Part shown: one piece after another, positions 36,649 to 48,633 of the stretch | Numbering within the stretch: the stretch's first letter is position 1 | How the letters are laid out: every line of letters begins with the position of its first letter | From: Epiperipatus broadwayi | Taxonomy: Eukaryota; Onychophora; Udeonychophora; Euonychophora; Peripatidae | DNA: 64,000 nt | NCBI GenBank assembly: GCA_028023455.1 | Contig: JAQFVV010006647.1 | Location: 188,001-252,000 of the forward strand | Reading direction: 5' to 3' | Translations under genes and position numbers: made by a program | The notes under the pieces: model-generated | The model's database searches: none | What the model was told of the DNA's origin: nothing | The model's input: only the letters and a program-made list of their open reading frames with translations

Positions 36649-37474
36649 TGCAAAATATTAAATATTTTAAACATAAGAATGCTGATAAATAAATCGTTGG
36701 AAAGCGTTTAAATAAACATAGTCGCACGTATATATTAATTAATGGAATAGACTTTATAAATTACCTTATATGGAAATGAATTTTTAAGACACTAATTAAT
36801 TGTATAGATCTAAAACCTTCCAGATATGGAAATAAATTCTTAAGTTTATTTAATATTATAGACTGAAAAAATATTACCCTATATGAAAATAAATTCCTAA
36901 AAGAGTAATTGTATAATTAAACAGCTAAGGAATTTTGTTGTATGATAACAAACTCTAAATAATACGAACCGATTAAAGCCAAAGAATTTGCACCAGAAAA
37001 GATAAGAGAAACAAAAGAGATGACATAAAAAGCTAGAGAAAAAGAATTGCTTGCTTTTTCTGTGGTAGCTGCTACTGTTAGTGTGTCCGTGAGTTTAAGA
37101 GCATTGAAGATCATCATCGGAGTATTTCAGTCCCAGGATCTTTGCTCCTGTAGGTCACTAAGCCGACTAATACTTTTAACAGACTCACGGTTTTATTATT
37201 TTGGACACCTCAAGAAGTTATTAGAAAGTGTATTATAAAGTCTATAGACGGTAGTGAAGGTAAAGTTAATTAATAGCTTTTCCTTAATTGTATAAACAGT
37301 ATTCGCTATTCAGTAATTAACCAGTGAATTAACTCGCTCAAATGCAGACTTTACATTAGTGTTAAAGTTCAGTGTAGTAATTATTTTTTCAAATTGTTAA
37401 TAAATTATTGCTAAATGTATGTGCTGTTATTCTGTCAAGTTTTATTGTATATTTGTTTGCTGGTCGCCCAGTCA
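36649..37474 (+). repeat. 3' LTR
   Basis: Starts TGCAAAATATTAAATATT and ends TCGCCCAGTCA. It contains a segment after CTGTGGTAGCTG (CTACTGTTAGTGTGTCCGTG) not present in the 5' LTR. Open frames predicted in it on either strand (36917-37117, 37047-37238) are not genes. Confidence 0.85.
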
Positions 37475-37811
37475 TAGCACACGATTGCAGTTTTTATTTT
37501 TCTAAGAGACTTTATTTCTTCGAAAGACAAAAAATTATAACTATTATTGTTGACAATTCTTAATTGTCATAAGTATTTCAATATTTTATAATCTTTAAAG
37601 CTATTATTGAGATATTAATAAATATGTATATACATAAATGTATATTATATACATATCATAAAAAAATAAAGAATTATATTTTTTTTGTTAAAAAAATTAA
37701 TCTTTGCCAAAGTTATCAATGAATTTATAATCTTAACAAAGAATATATCCCCAAGGAGCATGCATAATGTATTATTCATATATATATAATATTCAAATAT
37801 AAGTATTGTTT
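37475..37811. other. AT-rich non-coding DNA
   Basis: Short stretch between the LTR element and the next foldback. Nothing recognised. Confidence 0.5.
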
Positions 37812-38620
37812 ATACTAAATTTAATGTAATTATAAGGGACTTGAACCTAGACTTTCAAGATTCCTATAGTTAAGCACTTTATACAATTGATACACATGAC
37901 CACATACATGTGAAAAAAATAAATAACCTCCAATATACAGATTTTGTGATGAACTTATCAGTTGGTACGGATCATTTTCCACACACATATATATATAATC
38001 AGTGTTTAGTTTATTATATTAAGATAGCAAATCTTCATACAAGCTTCACTCTTTCACTCTACAAATCTTCACCTATCCATATTGAAAATCCAATTATGCC
38101 TTTGTTGACTTTAAGTCACTGATCCTCACATATAGGACTTTAATAAGTCAATTTATTTACACAGAAGGATGGGCAGAATAAGTATATTGTCTATACTAAA
38201 TTTAATGTAATTATAAGGGACTTGAACTCAGACTTTCAAGCTCCCTATAGCTATGCACTCCATCTTATACACATGATCTCATTCATGATAACTTTAAGGG
38301 TTAGAGTGACTTAAAGTCAACATGGATATGACAATAATATTGGCATCAACAATGGCTTTGAGTGTTCCGTCATCAAATTTTCAATGATATGGATGGCTGA
38401 ATATTTGGAGGATGGAGAAAATTGAAATTTATCCATTAAAGTTTGAAGATTTGTTATCTTAATATGCACTGATTGTATATATGTGTGAGAAATAGTGATC
38501 TGGACCAACTGATCAGTGCTGTTTCAGCATGAAATACTTATATTGGAAAGCATTTATCTCTTTCACATGTATGGGGTCATGTGTATCAGTTGTATAAGAT
38601 GGAGTGCATAGCTAAATATA
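37812..38620. repeat. Composite foldback of tRNA-like arms
   Basis: The block TACTAAATTTAATGTAATTA with AAGGGACTTGAAC and AGACTTTCAAG appears twice in direct orientation (37817-37895 and 38197-38262). The sequence from about 37865 to 38120 is inverted relative to 38300-38612: ACACATGACC / GGTCATGTGT, AACTTATCAGTTGGT / ACCAACTGATCAGTGC, TTGACTTTAAGTCA / TGACTTAAAGTCAA. Read on the minus side the unit contains a B-box-like GAGTTCAAGTCCC. Open frames at 37910-38122 and 38317-38508 are mirror products of the palindrome. Confidence 0.75.
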
Positions 38621-39640
38621 TATATTATAATTGAAATTTGTGTAATAGATCAAAGTGAATGGGCCCTAAATGCCATTATTACATACTAAATTTACATTTT
38701 TTGTTTTTTTAAACATCTTAGATATTAAAATAATTACTTTTGTTAGATAAATTGTGAAAAGACAGTTTCAATTATTCTGATGTCAGAATGAATTTTTTTT
38801 TGCTTACTGATTCAAAGATTTATTATAAACCAGGTTAGTATATTATAATTAGTACATAAAAAACATTCTTAAAGTGTATGCTATTGTCTTGCAGCTACCG
38901 CTTTAAAAGATTTCCCTTTAAATGTTAGCATTGAAATTGTTGGTAACAAACAGACTTTAATATTGGTAATATATATGGAAAATAATAATAAAATTAATTT
39001 TGACATCAGAAAAATAAATATTTATTCTCATTTTGTTATATAACCACAATATTTGGAAATGCTCTGTCATTGTAGCAATCTGTTTATTTACATTTTAATC
39101 ACTGTTAACAACATCAAAAATTTATTTATAAATAAATCTGTGGAGATTAGTGAATTATCTCCTATTTACAATTCTACAAATATTTTTTCTAGAAGTACAA
39201 ATAAATTTATATATTACAAGTAAAATTTTACATAAAAAAAATTGTAACTCTAGATGGTTTTCTAGAAAGAATTTGGTATGGCAGTCAACCTATTAAATTA
39301 AAAATATTTTTTGTTAAAAAAATATTTTGTTGTGCAAATAAATATATGTTTTAGACCTGTATAATATATAGTAAAACTAAATACTTAAAAATAAGCATCT
39401 TTGTATTATATATTTATTAGATTCAAAAGAACTGAAAGCATTTGATGGATTATGAAAGAAATTGTCAGAGTAAGTGCTTGATGTAACCTAATTAAAAAAT
39501 CTAATCTTTGGCTATTCAAATTAGATATTTTTATAATGAAGAACAAGCACTCACATTTTGTATGATTCTGCCACTATTAAAAGTGATTTAATGTGGTAAA
39601 CTTTATCTTAATATTCCTGAGATTTTTAAATTCATATACA
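38621..39640. other. AT-rich non-coding DNA
   Basis: No gene or repeat identified. Confidence 0.5.
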
Positions 39641-40573
39641 CCTGGGTCTAGTTTTATGCGGTAGATAGGTTCCACAGAAAACCCGTATTAAAAAAAAATT
39701 GCACAAAAATAGACTTAACTTACCTTGAAAAATGGGGGATAGGGTCTGTAATTTTCAGAATTTGCATAAAAGCAAAGCAACAAAAAAATTAAAATTCACA
39801 TTAAAAAAATAAGCAAATAAAGTATGACTAATAAAAAATTTCAAATATTTGAAAAAAATTAATACAAGACAATATTTAATTTTACATTTTTCATACATAT
39901 TTTAATCATTACTGCTAGCGTTCGTTTGTAAACTGGAAAGAAATCAGATTCGATGTGATGTATTGTAGCTTCTCCTTAAATGAAATCAAGAATCTCTCAG
40001 CAATTATGCCCAGAGAAACCTGTTAGCCACTTTATTTTTATTCCTGATGTGATGTACAACTAGCGCCACTTTCAGTCTTATACGGTGTTAATGGTTTTCT
40101 GTTTCTATATTAAAAAAATGAAATCGAAATCAAAACAAAAAGATTATGCATTATCATTAGAAAGATTTTCAGGTTATAAAATCGTTTTTTATTTTAAAAA
40201 TCTAAAAGATTATTTATTTCTGTTATATATAACAAAATATACGTTTTAAAAGTTTAATTTTTTTGAATATTTATTGCGATATTTTTATATGTAAGTATAA
40301 ATCTATTATTATTTACTCATTAGTATAAATAAGTTATTTACATAGAAGCTAAAATTCTAAATACAGCTTTAGGCCATATTCACGTTAGCTGCTAATATAA
40401 CGTTATATTTTTGAAAAGAAAAAAAAAAGTATTTCAAGTGAAAATAAGTCATTAATAATTTAAATTTCTTGATATCTAATAAATATAGTGAAATATGAAA
40501 GATATTAGGAAGAAACATGAATCGCATAACTTCAAAATCGCATTAAAATAATCCGCATAAAATGAGACCCAGG
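39641..40573. mobile_element. Pogo/Tigger-like MITE with a nested LINE stub
   Basis: Terminal inverted repeats CCTGGGTCTAGTTTTATGCGG (39641-39661) and its inverse CCGCATAAAATGAGACCCAGG (40553-40573) differ at 2 positions. TA-rich flanks fit a Tc1/mariner-type TA target. Sub-terminal blocks such as GCATTAAAATAATCCGC and CCCGTATTAAAAAAAAATTG recall pogo-group ends. No transposase is encoded. A LINE family 1 stub is inserted at about 39952-40056. Confidence 0.6.
39952..40056 (-). repeat. LINE family 1 3'-UTR stub (copy 3)
   Basis: The inverse of 39961-40045 aligns with the 3' UTR at 4385-4470 (AAGTGGCTAACAGG, TCTGGGCATAATTGC, AAGCTACAATACATCAC). It is bounded by an 11-base direct repeat GATGTGATGTA at 39952-39962 and 40046-40056. 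This could be a target-site duplication or microhomology with the CATCAC tail. Strongly 5'-truncated. Confidence 0.75.
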
Positions 40574-41804
40574 TATATATATATAACCCTGATGAGATTC
40601 ATAAAATCTAAACTGTGGATTTAAAGATATCTAAAAAAAAATGTTTAAATTGTTAATTGCTCAAAGACCATGATAGTTGAATATTGGAAATGATAATTGA
40701 ATTTTGATTCAGGGTCATTAGCTAATTCTGATACTATTGCATTATATATATATATATATATATATATACTATTGCATTATATATATGTCCTAATGTTATG
40801 AATGTATTCAGATGTAGATATAATATAAATCAACAAAGTTAATATTTTGATATTTTTTTTTATAGAAAAGGTAATAGAATTATTTTTATTGCTTATGTTG
40901 ATAAATGAGCTACAAAAATTACAATTTTCCAAGTTTTTAAATTTCTTCATGTATTGTTTTTGTCCAGCTTCTATGCTCAGGGTACTTACATAATCATGAA
41001 TATAGTATATTTCTTATTTATGTATGGTTTATAATAACATGACAATAATTGTTAATTGCTACTCAAAGATTTATTTAAAACAGGGCTTTTTGGTATGCTA
41101 CAAATCTGTGTTTGTTTTCAATAATTATGGTTTATTATTGTTAAATTGAATATTATTTATGTTCAGTTATTAACAGAAAAAATAATTCATTTGTACGAAC
41201 AATCAAAATTACAGAAGATTGCATTAGTGGTATGATTTGCATGCTTTACACAGCTAATATGTAGGACTGTCATTCTTGTTCCTTATTTAGAATTGTGGTG
41301 GAATTTTGTTTTATATAGTGTTGTGAACATGTTATAAATTCTATTTCTCAAGAAAATTATGAATATTATATTAGTGCTGAAAATATCAGTGTAGATAATG
41401 TCAATAACATGGCTAACACAATTTAATGTTAGTATACATAGCATATTATTCACTTTAACTGTCAAATTTGTAATGTAAAATTAAGATAAACTGTTGTCTC
41501 ATGATATTGATAGCTTATTATCTCAAATGTAATTTTAATATTAATAAACTTGTCACCATTTTCAAATATACACTTTTATATGAATTGAATTTAAAACACA
41601 GCTAACAATTTGGATAATTGTTAAGCTGCTTTGTTTTATATTTTTTGGAAATTTTTTTTAAGTAAATTGCATTTTCAAAAATGTTGGTAAGTTATCTATT
41701 CTCCCTCTCCTTAATTTTCAGACATAATTAATATATTTGTTCAATATTTATATTTTTGTAAAAGACTATTAAATGAATGAAATATTGGGAGCTAGAAATA
41801 ATGT
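40574..41804. other. AT-rich DNA with TA microsatellite
   Basis: TA repeats at about 40743-40768, flanked by a duplicated TACTATTGCATTATATATAT. Nothing else recognised. The minus-strand open frame at 41283-41465 is not supported. Confidence 0.5.
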
Positions 41805-44350
41805 AATCATCATTTTCAACTATTACTGATCCACTATTAGATGAATGTCTCTGAGTTTAATTCAGTTTTTCTAATCTGTAGCCTCTTCTGCACATCACAG
41901 TAAAAAACTTTATTTTATTAATATATCTGACATGTAGTTTTTATCTAGGTTTTTTTTTTAAATCTCTTGGAATCCAGTTTAAGATTTCAATTAATTCCCA
42001 TCTATTATTTTCTTTTCTAGCAATATGTCAAACCCAACTTCATTTCAATCTTAATTTTTTCAATGATGTCAATAACACCTGTTTGTTTTCTCAGCTATGT
42101 ATTTTATTTTTGATTTTTTCTTATTTCATGATTATTAAAAATCTTTCTTTTCAAACATATAGGTATATTTCCTTTTTATATTAAGTTATTTCTACCAAAA
42201 GCACTTCATCCAAGTTTAATTCTATTATTAATTTCATCCATTGTGTTTTCATCTGTATTAATAATCTGACTTAGGTATTTATAGTGTTAACTTCTAATTC
42301 ATCATTATCACTTTCTTTTTTACTTTTGAGAAAATCCATTGAACATTATTTGAGTTTTTAATATTTTTCTTTAGTCCTATTTTCATCTTATAACTTTTAT
42401 AACATTTCTAGAAACTCTAAAGCATTATTTACAAAACAACCACCGGATCTGAAAAATAGATATAATCTCAACCTATTTTGATTCTCATAGCTTCCCACTT
42501 TAACTCATAAAGGACTTAATACTGCTGTAAAAAATTTTAAAGATATGAAATCACCTTGTCATACAACTTTACTAATGTTGTATTCTAATCATTACTGTTG
42601 CATTTTGATAAATATTCTGAATCTAAATTTTGATGATCCAATGGTTTAATCATTGTGGCAGTGTTTATAGAATCAAATGTCTTTTTATAATCTTCAAATT
42701 CAAAACATAATGATAGCTCATAATCATTGGTCATCTCTATAACTTTTCAATATTTGGATGCGATCCACTGTTTTGTAATCACTTAAATTTAGCTAAAATC
42801 CAAAGTTCATTTTAGACAAGTTGTAATTATCTTGATAAAAATTTTGTATAGAACTGATAAAAGAATAATAGGTCTATAATTTCTAATATCTTTTTTATTG
42901 CCTGTTTTTAACTATTAATATTACTACTGCATTCTTCCAATTATCTGGCATGTCTTTACCATTTAGAAATTTGGTATATAACTGGCAATTTTTCTATTTC
43001 TTCATTTGCCTTTTTTAAGATGTTGATTAAAATTCTATTATTACCTGGAGCTTTTCCTTTCATATATTTAACTGCATATCTCACTTCATTTAGAACACTG
43101 GACAATTCATATGTAGTGATTGTAGGGGATACTTTGTTTTTTTTTTTGTACTTTATAGCTAAATAATTATTTAAAGAACATTTTATTACATTTTATGATG
43201 TCTTTTTAGTAATAGTTGTATCTTTTCTTATTGCAGAAATAAGTTTCCTAGCAATATCAAGATGATGTCGTACACTTTTGAGACTTATTTATGTTTATAG
43301 CCTCACTAATTCTTTAATTATATATTTTTATATTGCTACTAACTTTTTTGTATCATTTTATGAAACTAGATATTCAATTCTTATTAATGAATCATTTTTA
43401 TAAATTTTTGTATTCTTTTTATTTATACATTGTCTTGTCGCAATATAAAACTTATTGGTAAATTGCTGCTTCTTTATATCAGCTATCCTTGTTGCAGTTG
43501 TTTGTAGTAAATCAGTTATCTTATTAATTTCATCCAAATCTGAAACATCTTCAAACTCTTTTAATATTTTAAAACGATTTGCAAGTTCTTATTTAATTCC
43601 ATTGAAATGTTTCTGAAGATTAAGAATATTGACTTTGAACACTATTTTCCTTAATAATTTTTATCTTTTGAGTTTCTCATTAACACATATCTTACATTTC
43701 AATAAACAATGATAATTTCCTGGGCTGAATTAACATCATAGCCTTGAAACCTATATTTTCAGTTAGTCAAAATATAATCCAATTCTTCTATAACTTCATT
43801 TGGATGCTTCCATGTCCATTTTTGTTTATCATCTTTCTCAAAGAAAGAATTTATAATAGTTTTTTTTTTTTGTGTGTGTGTGCAATCCACATGTCTGTAT
43901 TCTCTCATTTGGATCATCATAACCAAATTTACCCAAAGTACTTTTTTCTTTCATTCATTTATCAATTCTAGTATTAAAATCTCCCATAACAATTTTATAA
44001 TGTTGTTTGATCTGATAAAAAGCTTTTTGTATATCTACATAATACTCCTCTATTTCTTCACCACAATGAGAATTCATTAAGGCATAAACTGGAATTATCT
44101 GCATTTGATATCTTCCATTAAGTTGAATAGCCTAATCTTGCTGCTATCTACTACACCATTGATCTTATGATTTTTTTTATTTATAATGAATTTCACTCCA
44201 CTTGTGCTTCAATATTTGTGTCTTTATAATAAAGTATATTTCTAGTTTTTAAGTTTTCTTCTAATTTCACAAACCCCAACAATGTTCCATTTATATATTT
44301 ATTTTTCCAATTCATGCAATGTTTGTTCATTCGAAAGTGATAGTCTGGGC
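41805..44350 (-). pseudogene. RTE-type LINE, decayed endonuclease plus RT (copy B)
   Basis: Read on the minus strand, motifs appear in the order expected for an RTE ORF. Endonuclease: VYALMNSHCGEEIEEYY near 44070, then IVMGDFNTRID with GDFN at 43973-43984. RT: GKAPG at about 43055, WKNAVVILIVKN at about 42940, IRNYRPIILLSVLYKIF at about 42870, FEFEDYKKTFDSI (motif A, the first catalytic Asp kept) at about 42690, and QGDFISLKFFTAVL (motif B) at about 42540. Frameshifts and stops separate them. The 3' end carries the same ATCATCATTTTCAACTATTA tail as copy A at 23839. The six-frame open frames on the plus strand here are shadows. Confidence 0.8.
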
Positions 44351-44441
44351 CTGAAATCAGGGAATTTATATATATGATTTAATTAAATGAATAAATACAC
44401 ATGCACATATATTAACTTATAACATTTCCCTTTCAAAATAT

Positions 44442-44474
44442 GCACACACACATATATATATATGTGTGTGTGTG
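44442..44474. repeat. Palindromic (CA)n(TA)n(TG)n microsatellite
   Basis: CACACACACA, TATATATATATA, then TGTGTGTGTGTG form a self-complementary tract at the 5' border of the RTE fragment. Confidence 0.85.
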
Positions 44475-44579
44475 AGTTCATATATCAGAAGGAAAAAATC
44501 ATTAGAAAATTCATTTATAATTTAGAAAATATTTTTTAGATTTAATAAATTGCTTATAGAAAAAAATTGCATATATTGT

Positions 44580-46900
44580 AATCAGGAATGAGAAGAGAAT
44601 TGTTACTTAGAAGACTGGTGAATGAAAACAATTTTAAAAGGGGGAAGATCAGTGTACCTGATTTGAAAATATATCATCTAATAGGATTTTATAGCTACTA
44701 AAAAGTTTGAAGTAAATAAAAATTTTAATGATTTTTAAATTCAAAATAAATATGAAATATCTGGTGAAAAACTAATAAAATATATAATTGAAAAGGAAAT
44801 AATAGAGCACTCGAAATGTTTTTCTATATCTATATTAACTAAATGATAATAGATTAATGAGAAAGAAATTGGAAGACATTTTGATGACCAAAGACGCACT
44901 ATGACAATTATAAAATAAGCATGATATGAAAGGAGAATCAAAATAGTAGGAAGATTTTGAGATGTGAAATTAGAACAAAATAAGAAAAATTGAGGAAATA
45001 AGATTGTGAATACAAGAGCCAAACTGATAACTATTGAATGAATAGAAATGAAGAAGTGCATCAAAAATAGTAAAGAAATTGATAATAGAGAAAATTTTCA
45101 AGTTGACATAAAAATGTAAGCATAAATAATAATAGCCTAATTGAAAAAGTAAAATTCAATAAAAGATGGAAAATATTTAAAGTACATTTTTAAAGAAGGC
45201 ATTAAAAATTTGGGGCTGTAAAGAGAAAATAAAAATTTTGGAGTTATAAATGATACAAAGAAAATTGAATCCCTTAGTAGGTAGAACTATGTAAAGGAGA
45301 TTTAACAATGAAATTAAAATAGGAATCAGATAAATTTATAAGAAATTTACTAAAAATGGAAATAAAATAATTTCATTAAAAAAGATCTAATTGATAATAG
45401 AATAAATAGTTTGAATGAGAAAAGGAGGATTCAAAGAATGAAATACTGATTAAAAATACAATACAAAGAGCATACCAATAGCTCAAACAAGCTTATAAAT
45501 ACCAGCTTATAAAAGTAATGTCAGGTTATATATGATTTACTTTTTTGATGATTAAAAATAGAAATTGTAAGTGATTAATAAAGAAAATAGATTTATTAGA
45601 AAAATGTAAAATATATACATTTTTATGATGTAAATAATGTGTGGAAAAAGATTGTTATATAAATGTGCATGAACTAGATTATGAAAGCTTTAACTGAACT
45701 GAAATCTGGCAAAGTATAGAGATTTGATGAGATTCTAGTTAAGCAATTAAAGGCTAGTGAAAAAAGGTTGAAGAAGATTGATATTCGTAATGAAATTTAT
45801 AATTCAAGAATGTATTGTAGATTTTTTGCTTCAGTTGTAGTTCTAGAGAAAATGTCTAATTCAAAGAAATATGAAGGTTTTAGAGCAGTTATTTTAATCT
45901 CTTATGCAAATAACTTCACTAGATGAATTTTTAATAGATTAAACATATTACTAACTGAAAAGCAATTTGGATTTGGGAAAGATGGAATAACAACCTGATT
46001 GGGAAGAATTCTTGTTGAGAAGTTCACATTAAGAAATGAAACAAGATTGTATGTTTTATTAATCTTTAAAAAAAAAGCATTTGCTTAAATGAATTAACCA
46101 GCTTTATTAGATATGTTGAAAAATAAAGATTTAAGTCTGAAAAATATTAAGAAATTTCTATATGCATAAAAAGATGTTTTTAATGTCATGTGCTAAATGA
46201 AATAGAAGGTATATATATATTTAATTTTATTTTTTATTTAATATATATATGATTTTTTAAAAGACATATAATGATCAAATAGTGTTGTCAGTAAGATTTG
46301 ATGATAATTAGCAATATTTGAAAATAATGAATTATGTAGAATTTGTAAAAATTTTAGAATGAAAATAAAGAAATGTGCATCAGATAGTAAGTTATAAATT
46401 AGGTTAGTGCTTTTAAATATTTAATAAGTTGATTAACTAAGGAATATTTTTCTATGAATCACTGTAATTTGACTTGAAAAAGCTTATTAAATGGTTTCCA
46501 ACAATTGACTAATAAAAAAAAAAAGAGACTAGAGATCTGGATTGGAAGGAATTGGAAAAATAAACTTGCACTGTAGAAATAGTGAAAAGAGTTAAATAAT
46601 AAATATGATTTTTTTTTTTCAAAAAATTTGAATTAACAATAGAGTTAGGCATATTTATTAGATAAGAAGAATTATGAAAAGTATAGTGAAAAAGATTGAA
46701 TTTAAAAAGCAGTAGTAAAAAGAAATCGATTGTTTATCTAAAAAGGGAGAATAACTTTTGACTTTTTAAAAGTAGTACAAAAGACAATGTTTAGAAAACA
46801 TGTTCTAGCTTGATTTATAAGACGTTTAGCAAATAATACATGAAAAGGAATGATGTCAACAAATATTTAACAAGTCACAGCTAGTTGAAAATATTCTGCT
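44580..46900 (+). pseudogene. Decayed non-LTR retrotransposon RT (LINE family 3)
   Basis: No long open frame survives, but plus-strand translation gives ordered RT blocks. ALTELKSGK followed by FDEILVKQLKAS (GKAPGxDxI block) lies at about 45685. KKYEGFRAVILISYANNF (the YRxIxL block) is at about 45865, LTEKQFGFGKDGITT (QFGFRKGxGT) at about 45955, and LYVLLIFKKKAFA (motif A, with Asp lost) at about 46050. LLDMLKNKDLSLKNIKKFLY follows. Near 46690 a RIKQAVVKKKSIV piece fits the C-terminal part of the same family. It differs from the RTE copies A and B in both strand and sequence. Confidence 0.7.
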
Positions 46901-48625
46901 AGGAGTATGTGGGAATTCCTCTTCTGTTGATGAAATATTATATATAGACACATACAATTGGTTAATTCTTATTTTAAATTGTTATATAATATAATACATT
47001 CTTTTTTTTTACCCAAAAATCATAAAGGAATGTTGATTATTTAAAACATTATATGGAAAACGGGCGTGTATTATTTCAAATCAAATATGTATAATATATA
47101 TGCATAGCATTCAGATTATTTTATCTAGGATTATCAATTTTATTTCAATGAAAAGAAAGCTTAATTTATCAAATTAAAAATTATTTTTCTAAGTAAAAGG
47201 AAAATGAATATACAAAATTTTGAAAACCTTGTAAATTGATATTCTGAATATGCAAATTTAAAAAAAAATCTCTTAATAAATGATCAATTTATTAATGGAT
47301 TTTGTGAACAGCAAACTATATTATATTTCAAATACTTATCCGATTTCTCACATTGCAAATCTTGGTATCCTAGTAGAGTGGCATACTCTGAAACTCAAGA
47401 TCTGGGGATCTTTATCCAGCTGCATAACTTCTGGTGCTTGAACTCTTTAAACTTGCAAGCAATAAATCGTCCAGTTGTATATACTGATTTTTGAAATATG
47501 ATGCAGAGTAATTATAAAAAAATATTAGAAGGAAATGTAGAGAGAATCATGGGGAAAAAATGTTAGAAGTTGGTTAATTGATGATAGAATAAGCAATAAA
47601 GAAATTAAATAAGGATAGAAAATTATTTTGCGGACAATTGAAATCAGCTCTAAAAAGAGTTTTAAATGTATTGTTTGAAATGTATAAGAAAAGAAATGTG
47701 GATAGTTTAGTAAAAGTAAAAAGAAAAAAAAAGGAATATTTAAAGATGATTTGGAAAAACTGATATAATAAGACAACTATATATTTTAATAATAATAATA
47801 CTATGAAGAGTTTGTAAGCAGATGTTAGTTAAATCTACAATACTGATTAACATGTCAATGTGTTTGGAGTGAATGCGTTCATCATATAAGATTTATTTCA
47901 GGATTCTGCCAGTATAATTTATCTACATGTATTTCATTTTTATTTACTAGTTATGAATATAATCTTATCAGGTAAATAAAAATAATACTGAGCATTTTAA
48001 ATATGAATAAAAAATTATAAATCTGAATGTTTATCAATTAAAATAAAAGAAAATAACTATAAATCATCGTAAGTGGCTTCTTTCAGATGCCACTAGTGAA
48101 TATTTTCATTAGTATAAACGTTTAAAAAATCAATTTTGTATTAGGAAATCAATATTTATCTGAAATATAATGTACAATGAAAACAATTTATAACAGAAAA
48201 TATTAGTAAATAGCAACAAAATATGTAATTATTGAAATATTAATAAGCAAAAAGTTGCTTTATTTTCTGACTTTTCATAGTGGTATAAATTTCTTTTATT
48301 TTTTGTTTTTATGTACTGTCTACAATGTGTAAACAAATATTTTCTAAATGAATTATACCTCCTATTTTTATTTTTTTTTTAGTTTGGATGGATAGCGTTT
48401 TATCTTTAAAAATTAAGACTTTATTTAGTTATTTGATTGGAGAGAATATATGTTTTATATATAGATAGATATTATTAGATAATATGTAGTAACACTTCAT
48501 AATCATAAACAGCATTTTTAAAATTTCATTACATTATATAGGAATAAAGTGTGATTTTTTTTTTTCCCGTGCAGTTCGAAATCATTTGTTGTTGACACAA
48601 AAGTTATCAAATGGTACAGATATTA
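46901..48625. other. AT-rich DNA with a possible tRNA-like relic at 47371-47435
   Basis: TATCCTAGTAGAGTGGCATA (A-box-like) followed 30 bases later by GGGGATCTTTATCC (B-box-like) at 47371-47435 suggests a weak tRNA-derived SINE head. The rest has no recognisable content. The minus-strand open frame at 47525-47776 is a low-complexity L/I/F peptide and is not accepted. Confidence 0.35.
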
Positions 48626-48633
48626 TTCTAGAC

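Larger units (their letters stand above)
33165..37474 (+). mobile_element. Defective Ty3/Gypsy LTR retrotransposon with tandem internal structure
   Basis: It has long terminal repeats at both ends (33165-33935 and 36649-37474), each starting TG and ending CA. Possible flanking duplications TTGCA (33160-33164) and TAGCA (37475-37479) agree at 4 of 5 bases. The interior reads gag, then a small pol piece, then a second LTR end (34632-34719), leader, a second gag, zinc knuckle, protease and part of RT, then a polypurine tract. RNase H beyond a stub, integrase and most of RT are missing. All frames are broken, so it cannot move on its own. Confidence 0.85.

Noticed and set aside
36917-37238. Open frames on both strands near the 3' end of the Gypsy element
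   Set aside because: They lie inside the LTR and have no conserved domain.
43744-44080. Plus-strand open frames of 75 and 68 codons
   Set aside because: Antisense shadows of the RTE endonuclease region on the minus strand.
44741-45064. 107-codon minus-strand open frame
   Set aside because: Antisense shadow of the decayed plus-strand LINE. Hydrophobic by composition.
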